DNA from: Oceanitalea stevensii
GTDB lineage: Bacteria > Actinomycetota > Actinomycetes > Actinomycetales > Actinomycetaceae
Length of the DNA: 64,000 nucleotides
Direction of reading: 5' to 3'
Assembly: GCF_014837105.1 (NCBI RefSeq)
Contig: NZ_JACSPO010000001.1
Span: 270,334 to 334,333 of the forward strand
The position numbers were made by a program, and so were the translations under genes. The notes beneath the pieces were generated by a model. The model ran no database searches. It worked only from the letters and a program-made list of their open reading frames with translations, and was not told the origin of the DNA. Below are positions 32,285-40,340 of this stretch, one piece after another. Positions within the stretch are counted from its first letter, which is position 1; each line of letters starts with the position of its first letter.

Positions 32285-33781
32285 GTGCGCCTGTCCCACG
32301 CCCTCGTCGTCGCGCGGATGCTGCTCGCGTTCTTCGGCCGGCGCGTCCTCAGCGTCGGGGCCCTGCGCCTGCGGTCGGTCCGCTTCGCGGCGCTGGGCAC
32401 CGCCGTCGTCCTCCTCGTGTCCCTCACCGCCGTCGCCCGGCAGTTCCTCCAGCCCTACGCGGCCGACCGGGAGGTGTGGGACCTGCTGTTCTCGACGTCC
32501 ACGGTCTCCCTCGTGCTGTGGGTGATGGTCGCGTTCATCTTCGTCAAGGTGCTCTTCCTCAGCTCCGACGGCGTGCTCGAGCTCACCTACCAGCTCCCGT
32601 TGACGAACAAGGAGCGCTCGGTCGCCTTCCTCCTCTTCGAGGCCGCCATCACCCTGGGCGTGGCGCTCGCGACGGCGGTGCCCGTGATGACGAGCGCGGT
32701 GCTCCTCGTCGGCCCCTCCGCCGTCGGGCAGATCCTCACCTCGATGCTCCTGCCGATCGTCGTCGCCTACCTCGCGCTCAGCCTGTGCCACGTCGTCGCG
32801 ACCCGGCTGCTGTCGGCGATGCGCACTCGGCCCGTGGCGGACCTGCTCGCGCTGCTCGGCATCTTCGCGCTCATCGTCGTCTACGCCGGCCGGATGACCG
32901 ACCTCATGTGGCACATGACCGACTCCGCGGCGAACGGCTCCCTCGTGTGGCCGACGGCGATCGCCTGGCTCGCGCAGCGCGCCGGCCTGGGAGCCGCGCT
33001 GGCCGCCGTCGCCGTCGTGTGCGCCGTGCTGCTCGTCGCGATCGTCCACGTCATGCCGAGCCGGCACCTCGGCACCGCGAAGTACCTCGACCTGCGCCTC
33101 CCGCGCCGGGTGGCCGCCCACCTCACGCCCTACGACTGGTGCCTGCTGCGCAGCCAGCACACCTTCATCGGGACGGTCGTGGGGGTCGCGCTCTTCGGCT
33201 ACCTGCTCGCCGAGACCGACCTCAACCCGCTGTGGAGCCTGTGCACCCTCACCATCGGCGGGCTGTACCTGTTCAGCGCGACCGCGCCGCTGCGCGCGAT
33301 GACCGGGCAGCGGCAGCCGGCGTGGCGGATCTACCTGCTCTCGCTGCGCCCCCAGCTGCTCCTCATCGGTGCGGTCGGGGCGCCGGCGCTGCTGCTCGCG
33401 GCGGCGTTCGGACGGGCCGAGGGCACCGTCGTCGTCGTGCTCGGGGCACTCATCAGCGCCGCGCTCACCACCTGTCTCGGGATCATCGTCCCGAGCGAGA
33501 AGGACAACCCGCTGGCGGCCTTCGTCGGGCTCGCGGCCACCGCGGTGGTCCTCACCCTCATCGCGCTGGGGCTCGGGATGCTCCAGCTGCCCGTACCCGC
33601 CGGTCTGCTCGGCGCCACCGCCCTGTTCGTCGTCTACGCGATCGAGGGCATCCGTCAGGACGAGAAGAGGAGACGCAATGAAGAAGGCAATGCTGGTCAT
33701 CAACTCGGTCGTCGGAGGGACGCTGCTGACGCTCGCCGTCGTCGTCCTCTCCCTGCTGTTCCTCATGTTCTCGGTGGGTGA
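32285..33781 (+). CDS. ABC-2-type permease, large
   Basis: A 498-codon frame for a polytopic membrane protein of roughly ten to twelve hydrophobic segments, partner of the preceding ATPase. Start is GTG 32285. No conserved permease motif can be named, which is usual for ABC-2 peptide exporters. Odd feature: the reading frame does not stop where the next gene begins (33678) but runs 104 bases into it, giving an Arg-rich tail (GRRRDAADARRRRPLP) that looks like frame shadow. Either a true long overlap or a shifted 3' end in this sequence. The natural protein probably ends near KRRRNEEG. Confidence 0.82.
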   Translation: MRLSHALVVARMLLAFFGRRVLSVGALRLRSVRFAALGTAVVLLVSLTAVARQFLQPYAADREVWDLLFSTSTVSLVLWVMVAFIFVKVLFLSSDGVLELTYQLPLTNKERSVAFLLFEAAITLGVALATAVPVMTSAVLLVGPSAVGQILTSMLLPIVVAYLALSLCHVVATRLLSAMRTRPVADLLALLGIFALIVVYAGRMTDLMWHMTDSAANGSLVWPTAIAWLAQRAGLGAALAAVAVVCAVLLVAIVHVMPSRHLGTAKYLDLRLPRRVAAHLTPYDWCLLRSQHTFIGTVVGVALFGYLLAETDLNPLWSLCTLTIGGLYLFSATAPLRAMTGQRQPAWRIYLLSLRPQLLLIGAVGAPALLLAAAFGRAEGTVVVVLGALISAALTTCLGIIVPSEKDNPLAAFVGLAATAVVLTLIALGLGMLQLPVPAGLLGATALFVVYAIEGIRQDEKRRRNEEGNAGHQLGRRRDAADARRRRPLPAVPHVLGG

Positions 33782-34007
33782 GGGGCTCGGCCGCCGCGAG
33801 GGGCTGTTCGGCTCCCTCTACTTCGAGGCGACGAGCGTGAGCGGCGGCGTGGACGCGACGATGGGCGTCAACAACACCGTCGGCATCGTCGGCGTGCTCC
33901 TCGTGTGCATCGCGCTCATCGCCCTCGTGCAGCTCGCCTACCTCGGGCTCAAGCGGTACCGCGCGGAGCTCATCCGCGAGCGCGCGCAGCCGAGCGGCAG
34001 TGCCTGA
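33678..34007 (+). CDS. Small two-span membrane protein of the peptide cluster
   Basis: A 109-residue protein with a short basic start (MKKAM), a first membrane helix at about 6-30 (LVINSVVGGTLLTLAVVVLSLLF, read in part), an outside loop of about 35 residues rich in Gly (GEGLGRREGLFG, SVSGGVDATMGVNN), and a second helix at about 68-92 ending in a basic tail (KRYRAELIRER). AGGAG precedes ATG 33678. It starts inside the permease frame and overlaps the protease gene by eight bases, so it is part of one operon. Candidate immunity or accessory subunit. Confidence 0.68.
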   Translation: MKKAMLVINSVVGGTLLTLAVVVLSLLFLMFSVGEGLGRREGLFGSLYFEATSVSGGVDATMGVNNTVGIVGVLLVCIALIALVQLAYLGLKRYRAELIRERAQPSGSA

Positions 34008-34566
34008 CGTCCGGGTCCACCCGCGCGAGGAGGTGCCGGTGTGGGCGGCCGCGCGGCTCGTCGTCGTTCAGGTCTGGCCGCTCCTGGCGCTCGCCGGGCT
34101 GTCCGTCCTCGCCTCCGCCGTGGTGGCGGTGACGACCGGCGGCCTCGCCACCGCCCAGGCCGCGTGGTGGTTCGTGCGGGTCGCCGTGCTCGGGCTCGTC
34201 GGCTCCTTCGTGCTCCACGAGACGATGCACCTCGTCCTGGTCCGGCGGGTGGCGACGGTACGGCTCGTCGTCGTGGCCCGGGCGGGGTGGCGGGTGTCCG
34301 TCACGCCCGTCGGGGCGATGACGCCGCGTCAGGTGGCGACGACGGCGCTCGCCGGGCCGGGGTCGTGCGTGCTCCTCGGGCTGGTGCTGCTGCCGGTGGA
34401 CGCCCTCGTCGCCACCGTCCACCTCGCCCACGTCGTCCAGCTGCTCCCCGTGCTCGGTGACGGCCGGGCGCTGGTCCACGCGGCACGGGGCCGCGGCCTC
34501 GTGGACGACGACGACGGCGCCCTCGTCAGTCCGTCCCCGTCGCCACCGGGCGGGCCGGGTCGGTGA
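34000..34566 (+). CDS. M50-like HExxH membrane metalloprotease
   Basis: A 188-residue membrane protein with about four to five hydrophobic segments. HETMH at residues 73-77 lies inside a hydrophobic helix, and QLLPVLGDGR at 147-156 mirrors the N-x-x-P-x-x-x-L-D-G motif that supplies the third zinc ligand in site-2/M50 proteases, with the Asp shifted by one Gly. This supports an intramembrane zinc protease. GTG 34000 overlaps the upstream stop by eight bases. In the cluster its natural substrate would be the membrane-spanning peptide at 31205. Its 3' end overlaps the convergent sulfurtransferase gene by 41 bases. Confidence 0.72.
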   Translation: MPDVRVHPREEVPVWAAARLVVVQVWPLLALAGLSVLASAVVAVTTGGLATAQAAWWFVRVAVLGLVGSFVLHETMHLVLVRRVATVRLVVVARAGWRVSVTPVGAMTPRQVATTALAGPGSCVLLGLVLLPVDALVATVHLAHVVQLLPVLGDGRALVHAARGRGLVDDDDGALVSPSPSPPGGPGR

Positions 34567-35425
34567 TCCAGTGGGACCACGAGCCGGGGTAGAGGGCAGC
34601 CTCGAGCCCCGCCTCGTGGGCGGCGAGCACGAGCTGGGCCGCCGTCACGCCCGAGCCGCAGTAGGCGGCCACCGGGCGGCCGGCGTCCACGCCCGCCTCG
34701 GCGAGCAGGCTCCGGAGCTGCGCGGCGGGCAGGTAGCGGCCGTCCGCGTCGAGCAGCCGGCTCGTGGGCAGCGACCGCGCGCCGGGGATGTGACCGGCCA
34801 CCGGGTCGACCGGCTCGACCTCGCCGCGGAAGCGCTCGGCGGCCCGGGCGTCGAGGAGGACGCCGTCGTAGGGGAGGAGCTCCTCGGCCGTCACCGTCGG
34901 CATCGTGGACGACGACGGCGGCGCTGCGGCCTGCGTCGGCCCGTCACCTGCCGTCGTTGGCACCTCACCGGCGGGGCTGCCAACTGCCGTCGTCGTCACC
35001 TCACCGGCCGGGCCGCCGTCCGTCGTCGGCACCTCACCCGACTCGAGCTCACCACCCGCGGCGACCCAGGCCGGGAGTCCGCCGTCGAGCACGCGCACGT
35101 CCTCGTGCCCGAGCCAGCGCAGGCACCACCACGCGCGCGCGGCCGCAGCCGCGACCCCGCCGTCGTACGCGACGACGCGGCGCCCGGGCCGCATGCCGAG
35201 GCGCTCCATCGCCGCGGCCAGTGCCTCCCGCGGCGGCAGCGGGTGGCGGCCGCCGGTGCCGGGCGGGCCCGCGAGGTCGGCGTCGAGGTCGCAGAAGACG
35301 GCACCCGGCAGGTGCCCGGCGACGTAGCCGGCGCGGTCGGGGCCGGCGAGCGTCCACCGGACGTCGAGCAGCAGCGTGTCGCCACGCTCGGACAGCAGCT
35401 GCTCGGGGCTCACGAGTGCGGTCAT
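34526..35425 (-). CDS. 3-mercaptopyruvate-type sulfurtransferase (tandem rhodanese)
   Basis: A 299-residue protein with two rhodanese domains. The inactive N-terminal domain covers about 1-120 (LLLDVRW, GHLPGAVF). The C-terminal domain carries the active loop YCGSGVTAAQL near residue 250, with Cys and the GSGVT pattern that favours mercaptopyruvate over thiosulfate. The two are joined by an unusual linker (about 125-170) built of three copies of an 11-12 residue GEV-x-TT unit. The enzyme transfers sulfane sulfur to thiols or cyanide in the cytoplasm. Start ATG 35425. Confidence 0.88.
   Translation of the reverse strand: MTALVSPEQLLSERGDTLLLDVRWTLAGPDRAGYVAGHLPGAVFCDLDADLAGPPGTGGRHPLPPREALAAAMERLGMRPGRRVVAYDGGVAAAAARAWWCLRWLGHEDVRVLDGGLPAWVAAGGELESGEVPTTDGGPAGEVTTTAVGSPAGEVPTTAGDGPTQAAAPPSSSTMPTVTAEELLPYDGVLLDARAAERFRGEVEPVDPVAGHIPGARSLPTSRLLDADGRYLPAAQLRSLLAEAGVDAGRPVAAYCGSGVTAAQLVLAAHEAGLEAALYPGSWSHWITDPARPVATGTD
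34931..35041. repeat. Intragenic repeat coding for the sulfurtransferase linker
   Basis: Three near-copies of a 33-39 base unit containing CACCTCACCGGC-type sequence encode GEVPTTDGGPA, GEVTTTAVGSPA and GEVPTTAGDGPT. The copy number may vary between strains. Confidence 0.6.
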
Positions 35426-35536
35426 GGCACCAACTCTTCCACGCGACCGCCCGTCCGAGCGGCCAGGTGCGCGCCCGCCCGCCATGATGGACGGCAGGTG
35501 TCCGCTGCCGCGGCGCCCACGCTCGGAAGGGAAGTC

Positions 35537-36991
35537 ATGGCTGAGACGGTCCACGCCGCCCGCGAGGAGATCCGCACCCTGCTCGTCCTCGGAGCCAGCG
35601 GTGACCTTGCCGGCCGCCTCCTGCTGCCGGGCCTCGGTCGCCTGCTCGCCACCGGACGCGCCCCGGAGCTGCGGCTCGTGGGCTCCGGCGTCGAGGACTG
35701 GGACGACGCGCAGTGGCGCAAGCGGCTCACCGAGGCCTTCGCCGTCCAGCCGAGCATCGAGATGGCGCCGTGGGAGGCCTTCCCCTCCCTCGCCCACGAG
35801 CCGGGCGAGGAGACGCTGCGACGCCTCGAGCGTGAGTCCGTCTACGTCCAGGCCGACGTCACCCGGGCCGACGAGCTGCGCGGGGTGCTCGAGCAGTGCG
35901 AGGGACCCATCGGGATCTACTTCGCCCTGCCGCCCGCCGTCACCGAGCGCGCCTGCCTCGCCCTCGAGGAGATCGGGCTGCCCGAGGGGACCCGACTCAT
36001 CATCGAGAAGCCCTTCGGGACGGACGGGGAGTCCGCGCGGCGGCTCAACGCCGTCGTCGGCAGGCTGGTGCCCGAGGAGGAGGTGCACCGCGTGGACCAC
36101 TTCCTCGGCAAGAGCACCGTCCTCAACATCCTCGGGTTCCGCTTCGCCAACCGGATCTTCGAGCCCATCTGGCGCGCCACGCACGTGGAGAGCGTCGAGA
36201 TCGTCTACGACGAGGACCTCGCGCTCGAGGGACGCGCCCGCTACTACGACGGCTCCGGTGCGCTGCGCGACATGATCCAGAGCCACCTCCTCCACGTCCT
36301 CGCGCTCGTCGCCATGGACCCGCCCACCACGCTGGGGGACCGCGACGTCCGCGACCGCATCGCCGAGGTGCTGCGCGCCACGCGTGCGGGCGAGCCCGAG
36401 GAGTACAGCCGCCGCGCTCGCTACGGCGCGGGCCGCATCGGCGTCCGGGAGGTCCCGGCCTACGCCGAGGAGCCCGGTGTCGACCCCTCGCGGGAGACCG
36501 AGACGCTCGCCGAGGTCACCGTCTTCATCGACAACTGGCGGTGGAAGGGCGTGCCCTTCACCCTCCGCAGCGCCAAGGGCATCACGCCCACCCGCAAGGA
36601 GGTCGTCGTGACCTTCAAGCCGGTCCCGCACCTGCCCGTCGGGCTGGAGGGCACCTCCCAGCCGGCGCGGGTCCGCATCGGCCTGGGCCCGGAGTGCCTG
36701 GACCTCGAGCTCGACGTCAACGGCTCCGGCGACCCGTGGTCCCTCGACCGCGTCACCCTCTCGACGACCTTCGGCGGGGCGGAGCTGCCCGCGTACGGCG
36801 AGGTCCTCGCCGGCGTCCTCGAGGCCGACCCGCTCCTGTCCGTCCGCGGTGACGTGGCCGAGGAGTGCTGGCGCGTCGTCGAGCCGGTCCTCGCGGCGTG
36901 GAGCGAGGGGCGGGTGCCGCTGGGGGAGTACCCGGCCGGCTCGCCCGCCACCGCGGCGACGGCGAAGGCGGAGACTTCTGTCATTCCTTGA
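35537..36991 (+). CDS. zwf: Glucose-6-phosphate 1-dehydrogenase
   Basis: A 484-residue enzyme of normal length catalysing NADP-linked oxidation of glucose 6-phosphate to 6-phosphogluconolactone, entry to the oxidative pentose phosphate pathway. The nucleotide motif is LLVLGASGDLAGRLL at residue 13 onward, EKPFG near residue 158, and the substrate-site RVDHFLGK near residue 185 with the catalytic His. LRDMIQSHLLHVLALVAMDPP is also family-typical (read in part). GGAAGGGAA stands before ATG 35537. It lies alone, not in a tkt-tal operon, so it may be a second copy (inference). Confidence 0.92.
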   Translation: MAETVHAAREEIRTLLVLGASGDLAGRLLLPGLGRLLATGRAPELRLVGSGVEDWDDAQWRKRLTEAFAVQPSIEMAPWEAFPSLAHEPGEETLRRLERESVYVQADVTRADELRGVLEQCEGPIGIYFALPPAVTERACLALEEIGLPEGTRLIIEKPFGTDGESARRLNAVVGRLVPEEEVHRVDHFLGKSTVLNILGFRFANRIFEPIWRATHVESVEIVYDEDLALEGRARYYDGSGALRDMIQSHLLHVLALVAMDPPTTLGDRDVRDRIAEVLRATRAGEPEEYSRRARYGAGRIGVREVPAYAEEPGVDPSRETETLAEVTVFIDNWRWKGVPFTLRSAKGITPTRKEVVVTFKPVPHLPVGLEGTSQPARVRIGLGPECLDLELDVNGSGDPWSLDRVTLSTTFGGAELPAYGEVLAGVLEADPLLSVRGDVAEECWRVVEPVLAAWSEGRVPLGEYPAGSPATAATAKAETSVIP

Positions 36992-37244
36992 CGGCCAGGT
37001 ACGCCGTCGTTAATGTCCGACTCAACGGGGGGCCTTGCGAGGCCAAAGTAGGCCGTTGCCGTGTGGTGATGTCGCCGCACGGCGGCCGGGCTGTGCACCC
37101 CGGAATGTCGGCAGTCCGCATGGGGGTGTGGAACCTGGTGTCCTCGACGTCTTTTCCCGCGTCCCCGCGTTCTCGAGGGGGTGAACGGCGCTTTCTTCTC
37201 ACCGTGGAGTTGACCACGCAGGCCTGAGCAGAAGAGGACAAGAC

Positions 37245-39050
37245 ATGCAACGTTCCGCAGTACGTGACAGACGCAGGATCGCGGTGGTCGGGGCCGCCGG
37301 CGCCGCACTCCTCGCCTCACTGGTGGCGACGCCGCCGTCGGTGGCGCAGGTGCAGGAGGCGGCGGTGAGCGGGCTCGAGGTCGAGCAGGAGATGGGCTTC
37401 GCCACGCTGACGTGGGAGCCGGTCCCCGGGATCACCGAGTACCAGATCGAGCGCACGCCGGTCGACGAGAGCAACGAGCCGGTCGGCGAGCCGGTCATCA
37501 CCGGCATCTGGCGGCCCAACCGCCAGGTCGACCAGAGCGTGCCCGCCTTCGCCGACGCGAACTTCGACCCCGGCGACCGCTTCCGCTGGCGCGTGGGCAT
37601 CGAGGGGGACTTCTCCGAGCCGGTCTACGACACCACCCTGCCGCAGTGGGGCGACCTCGACGTGCCCGGCGAGGGTCTGCGCACCGGCTGGGAGCAGACC
37701 TTCGGCGAGCGCTTCACCACGGACGTCGAGGAGGCCGAGTACACCGAGGAGCTGGACGAGCTGAGCGACCGGGTCCGCGTCGTCGAGATCGGACGCACGC
37801 TCCAGGACCGGCCGATCAACATGTTCGTCATCGGCTACCCCAACCCGCCGGAGACGGCGGAGGGGGTCGCCGCCGGCAAGACGGCGCTGGTCAACTGCAA
37901 CGTCCACGGCAACGAGCCGTCCTCGCGCGAGGCATGCCTCATCATGGCGCGCCAGCTGGCCTTCGGTGAGGACGAGCGCACGCTCGACCTCCTGTCCGAG
38001 GCCACCATCCTGCTCGTCCCGTCGATCAACGCCGACGGGCGCGCCCTCAACCGGCGCGGCAACGCGACCGGCCAGGACCTCAACCGCGACTTCTCCCTCC
38101 TGCGCCAGCCGGAGACCTTCGCCTTCACCGCGATGCTGCGCGACTACCAGCCGGACGCGGCCTTCGACGGCCACGAGTACGGCAACAACCAGGCCGGTGA
38201 CCTGCCCATCCTCTTCTCCCGGCACCTCAACGTCCCCGAGGTCGTCCACCTGCAGAGCAAGGACCTCGTGGAGAACTGGCTCTACGAGCGCGGCTCGGAG
38301 GACGGCTGGTGGTTCTGCCCCTACGGCTGTGAGGGCGGCAGCACGGTGGGCCAGAGCCAGGAGACGATCCTGCGCAACACCCTGGGACTGAAGAACATCG
38401 TCGGCGTGCTCCTCGAGGCCCGCAGCTCCGGCGGGGAGACCCGTCCTGCCGACGGCGGCTCCCAGACCCCCGAGGCCCGCAAGCGCAAGACCTACTCGGC
38501 GATGTACACCTTCGAGCAGTTCTTCGACTACTTCCACGCCAACAAGGAGCAGATCGAGGCGGCGGGCGAGCAGGGCCGGCAGGAGCAGGCCCGCAACCGC
38601 GGGGACATCGTCTTCCGCGGGTCCTACACCGTCGAGCCGTTCCCGGCCCCGCACCCCGGTGAGGCACCGCCCAACCCGGAGATCCCGGGACCCGAGCAGA
38701 TCCTCTCGGCGCCGGTCTGTGGCTACCTCCTCACCGAGGAGCAGTACCGCGGCGTGCGGGAGGACAGCCCGGAGGGCTTTGCGACGACGCTCGAGGACCG
38801 CATCGAGGCGCACGGCTGGCGGGTCCAGGAGCGGGCACGCGGGTACATGGTGCCGCTCACGCAGGAGCAGCGCGGGCTCATCCCGCTGCTCCTCGACGGC
38901 CAGGCCGCCGAGCCGTGGACCAGTGCCCAGCGGCTCTACGGTCCGGCGAACGCCCGCGTCACGCTGCCCGACAGTGCGTGCGGGAAGGTGACCGAGCCGC
39001 CGTCGCGTCGTCACCCGACGACGGCGGAGCTCAGCTACGCCGGCGACTGA
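37245..39050 (+). CDS. Secreted M14 zinc carboxypeptidase
   Basis: A 601-residue secreted protein. Residues 1-35 form a signal peptide (RRRIAVVGAAGAALLASLV, then PSVAQ). Residues about 40-125 are an FN3-like beta domain (FATLTWEPVPGITEYQIER). The M14 domain spans about 160-430: NVHGNEPSSREA holds the His and Glu zinc ligands, DLNRDF the substrate Arg, FDGHEYG the third-ligand region, and VGVLLEARSSG the catalytic Glu. The C-terminal part has no named domain. It would trim peptides or peptidoglycan outside the cell. Preceded by AGAGGAC. Confidence 0.87.
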   Translation: MQRSAVRDRRRIAVVGAAGAALLASLVATPPSVAQVQEAAVSGLEVEQEMGFATLTWEPVPGITEYQIERTPVDESNEPVGEPVITGIWRPNRQVDQSVPAFADANFDPGDRFRWRVGIEGDFSEPVYDTTLPQWGDLDVPGEGLRTGWEQTFGERFTTDVEEAEYTEELDELSDRVRVVEIGRTLQDRPINMFVIGYPNPPETAEGVAAGKTALVNCNVHGNEPSSREACLIMARQLAFGEDERTLDLLSEATILLVPSINADGRALNRRGNATGQDLNRDFSLLRQPETFAFTAMLRDYQPDAAFDGHEYGNNQAGDLPILFSRHLNVPEVVHLQSKDLVENWLYERGSEDGWWFCPYGCEGGSTVGQSQETILRNTLGLKNIVGVLLEARSSGGETRPADGGSQTPEARKRKTYSAMYTFEQFFDYFHANKEQIEAAGEQGRQEQARNRGDIVFRGSYTVEPFPAPHPGEAPPNPEIPGPEQILSAPVCGYLLTEEQYRGVREDSPEGFATTLEDRIEAHGWRVQERARGYMVPLTQEQRGLIPLLLDGQAAEPWTSAQRLYGPANARVTLPDSACGKVTEPPSRRHPTTAELSYAGD

Positions 39051-39068
39051 CAGCTGCGGAGACGGCCG

Positions 39069-39101
39069 GCGCGCCTCGGGGACTCGTTCCCCGGGGCGCG
39101 C
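39069..39101. terminator. Bidirectional hairpin terminator
   Basis: GCGCGCCTCGGGGA, loop CTCGT, TCCCCGGGGCGCGC: a 14-base stem with a single G-T wobble between the convergent M14 gene (stop 39050) and the DUF1801 gene (stop 39111). Confidence 0.72.
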
Positions 39102-39110
39102 TGCGCTGTC

Positions 39111-39518
39111 CTAGGACGGGTACTCCGCGCGGGTGAGGTCGCAGGAGTCGGTGATGAGGAAGCGCAGGATCTCCTCGTCGACGTCGTCGAGGCGCCTGAG
39201 GTAGAGGCACGCGTTGCCCGGCTTCCAGGGGCCCAGCCTCGCGAGCTGCTCGGGGTAGCGCTCCTGGTAGCCGCCGATGAGGTAGACGACGAGGTTCGCC
39301 TTGCGCGGGCTGAACGCGGCGAGCGGGGCGTCGCCCTCGCGCCCGGACTCGTAGACGTAGTGGTAGCTGCCGAAGCCGATGATGCTCGGCCCCCACATCA
39401 CCGGCTCCTCGCCCGTGACGTCCCGCATGATGTCGACGAGACGCGCGGCGTCCGCCCGGCGGGTGGCGTTCTCGACGCCGGCGATGAACTCGCGCGGGTC
39501 GACGTCGGTGGGCTGCAT
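39111..39518 (-). CDS. DUF1801 domain protein
   Basis: A 135-residue YdhG/YjbR-like protein. The pattern begins with a helix (DPREFIAGVENATRRADAARL), then EEPVMWGPSIIGFGSYHYVYESG, FSPRKANLVVYLI and a C-terminal segment with LGPWKPGNACLYLRRL and DDVDEEILRFLI. These are DUF1801 hallmarks. Biochemical role unknown; the fold is related to DNA-binding YjbR/phage modules but evidence of function is lacking. ATG 39518 has AAGGAG upstream. Confidence 0.87.
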   Translation of the reverse strand: MQPTDVDPREFIAGVENATRRADAARLVDIMRDVTGEEPVMWGPSIIGFGSYHYVYESGREGDAPLAAFSPRKANLVVYLIGGYQERYPEQLARLGPWKPGNACLYLRRLDDVDEEILRFLITDSCDLTRAEYPS

Positions 39519-39604
39519 CGTGCGACTCCTTCGGCTCCGGTGCCGCCACGATAGTCCGCCCCGGGCGGCGCCTGGCAGGGGGCCGCCCGGGGCGGGGCCT
39601 GGTG

Positions 39605-40258
39605 CTAGCGGGCGAGCGCCTCGGCGATGGGGGTGTCGCCGTCGGCGAACTCGATCATCTTGCCGACGGTGGCGGGCTCGTCGAGGGCGGCGACGATGAC
39701 CCGGGCGACGTTCGCGCGCGAGGTCTTGTGCTCCCCGCCGTCGTCCGCCGTCACGAGGTCGATCGAGCCGGTGGGCTCGTCGAGGGTGAGGGCGCCGGGG
39801 GCGACGATCGTCCAGTCGAGGCCCGAGTCGCGCACGTGGTCGTCGGCGTCCGCCTTGGCCTGGGCGTAGGTGTAGAAGGAGTTGTCCTCCGGCACGCCGT
39901 GGTCCTGGCGCGCGCCGACGAAGGACACCATGACGAAGCGGCGCGCCCCGGCGAGCTTGGCGGCGTCGACGGTGCAGATGGCGGCGTCGCGGTCCACCGC
40001 CCACGTGCGCTCGGGGCTCCCGCCGCCCGCACCGGCGCTCCACACGACGGTGTCGGCGCCGCGCAGGACGTCGGCGAGCTCCTCGGTGGAGAGGTGCTCG
40101 ACGTCGGCGACGACGGCGCTCGCGCCGGTCTGCTCGACCTCCTCGCGGTGGTCGGGGTTGCGGAAGACGCTGGTGACGGCGTCCCCTCGCGCGGAGAGCA
40201 GGGGCGCCAGCAGGAGCGCGACCTTGCCGTGGCCGCCGATGATCGTCACGTTCGCCAT
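39605..40258 (-). CDS. NAD(P)-binding atypical SDR (NmrA/YwnB-like)
   Basis: A 217-residue protein with N-terminal VTIIGGHGKVALLLAPLL (GxxGxxx cofactor site), ADTVVWSAGAGGGS, ARRFVMVSFVGA and SGLDWTIVAPGALT, the standard landmarks of sugar-epimerase-like atypical SDRs such as YwnB/HIM1. Such proteins act as NADP sensors or flavin/quinone reductases. GGAGGAG precedes ATG 40258. Same strand as the DUF1801 gene, 86 bases apart. Confidence 0.88.
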   Translation of the reverse strand: MANVTIIGGHGKVALLLAPLLSARGDAVTSVFRNPDHREEVEQTGASAVVADVEHLSTEELADVLRGADTVVWSAGAGGGSPERTWAVDRDAAICTVDAAKLAGARRFVMVSFVGARQDHGVPEDNSFYTYAQAKADADDHVRDSGLDWTIVAPGALTLDEPTGSIDLVTADDGGEHKTSRANVARVIVAALDEPATVGKMIEFADGDTPIAEALAR

Positions 40259-40340
40259 GGGGTTCTCCTCCGGAGGTGCGGTGATGGGTGAGCCCTCCAC
40301 GCTAGGTGGGCCGGGCCGTCCGGTCGCGTCGAAGGTCGGG

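Noticed and set aside
30938..33766. 942-codon minus-strand frame across the peptide/ABC cluster
   Set aside because: Composition is antisense shadow (RRR, DDEH-rich); the plus-strand ABC proteins have Walker motifs and ribosome binding sites.
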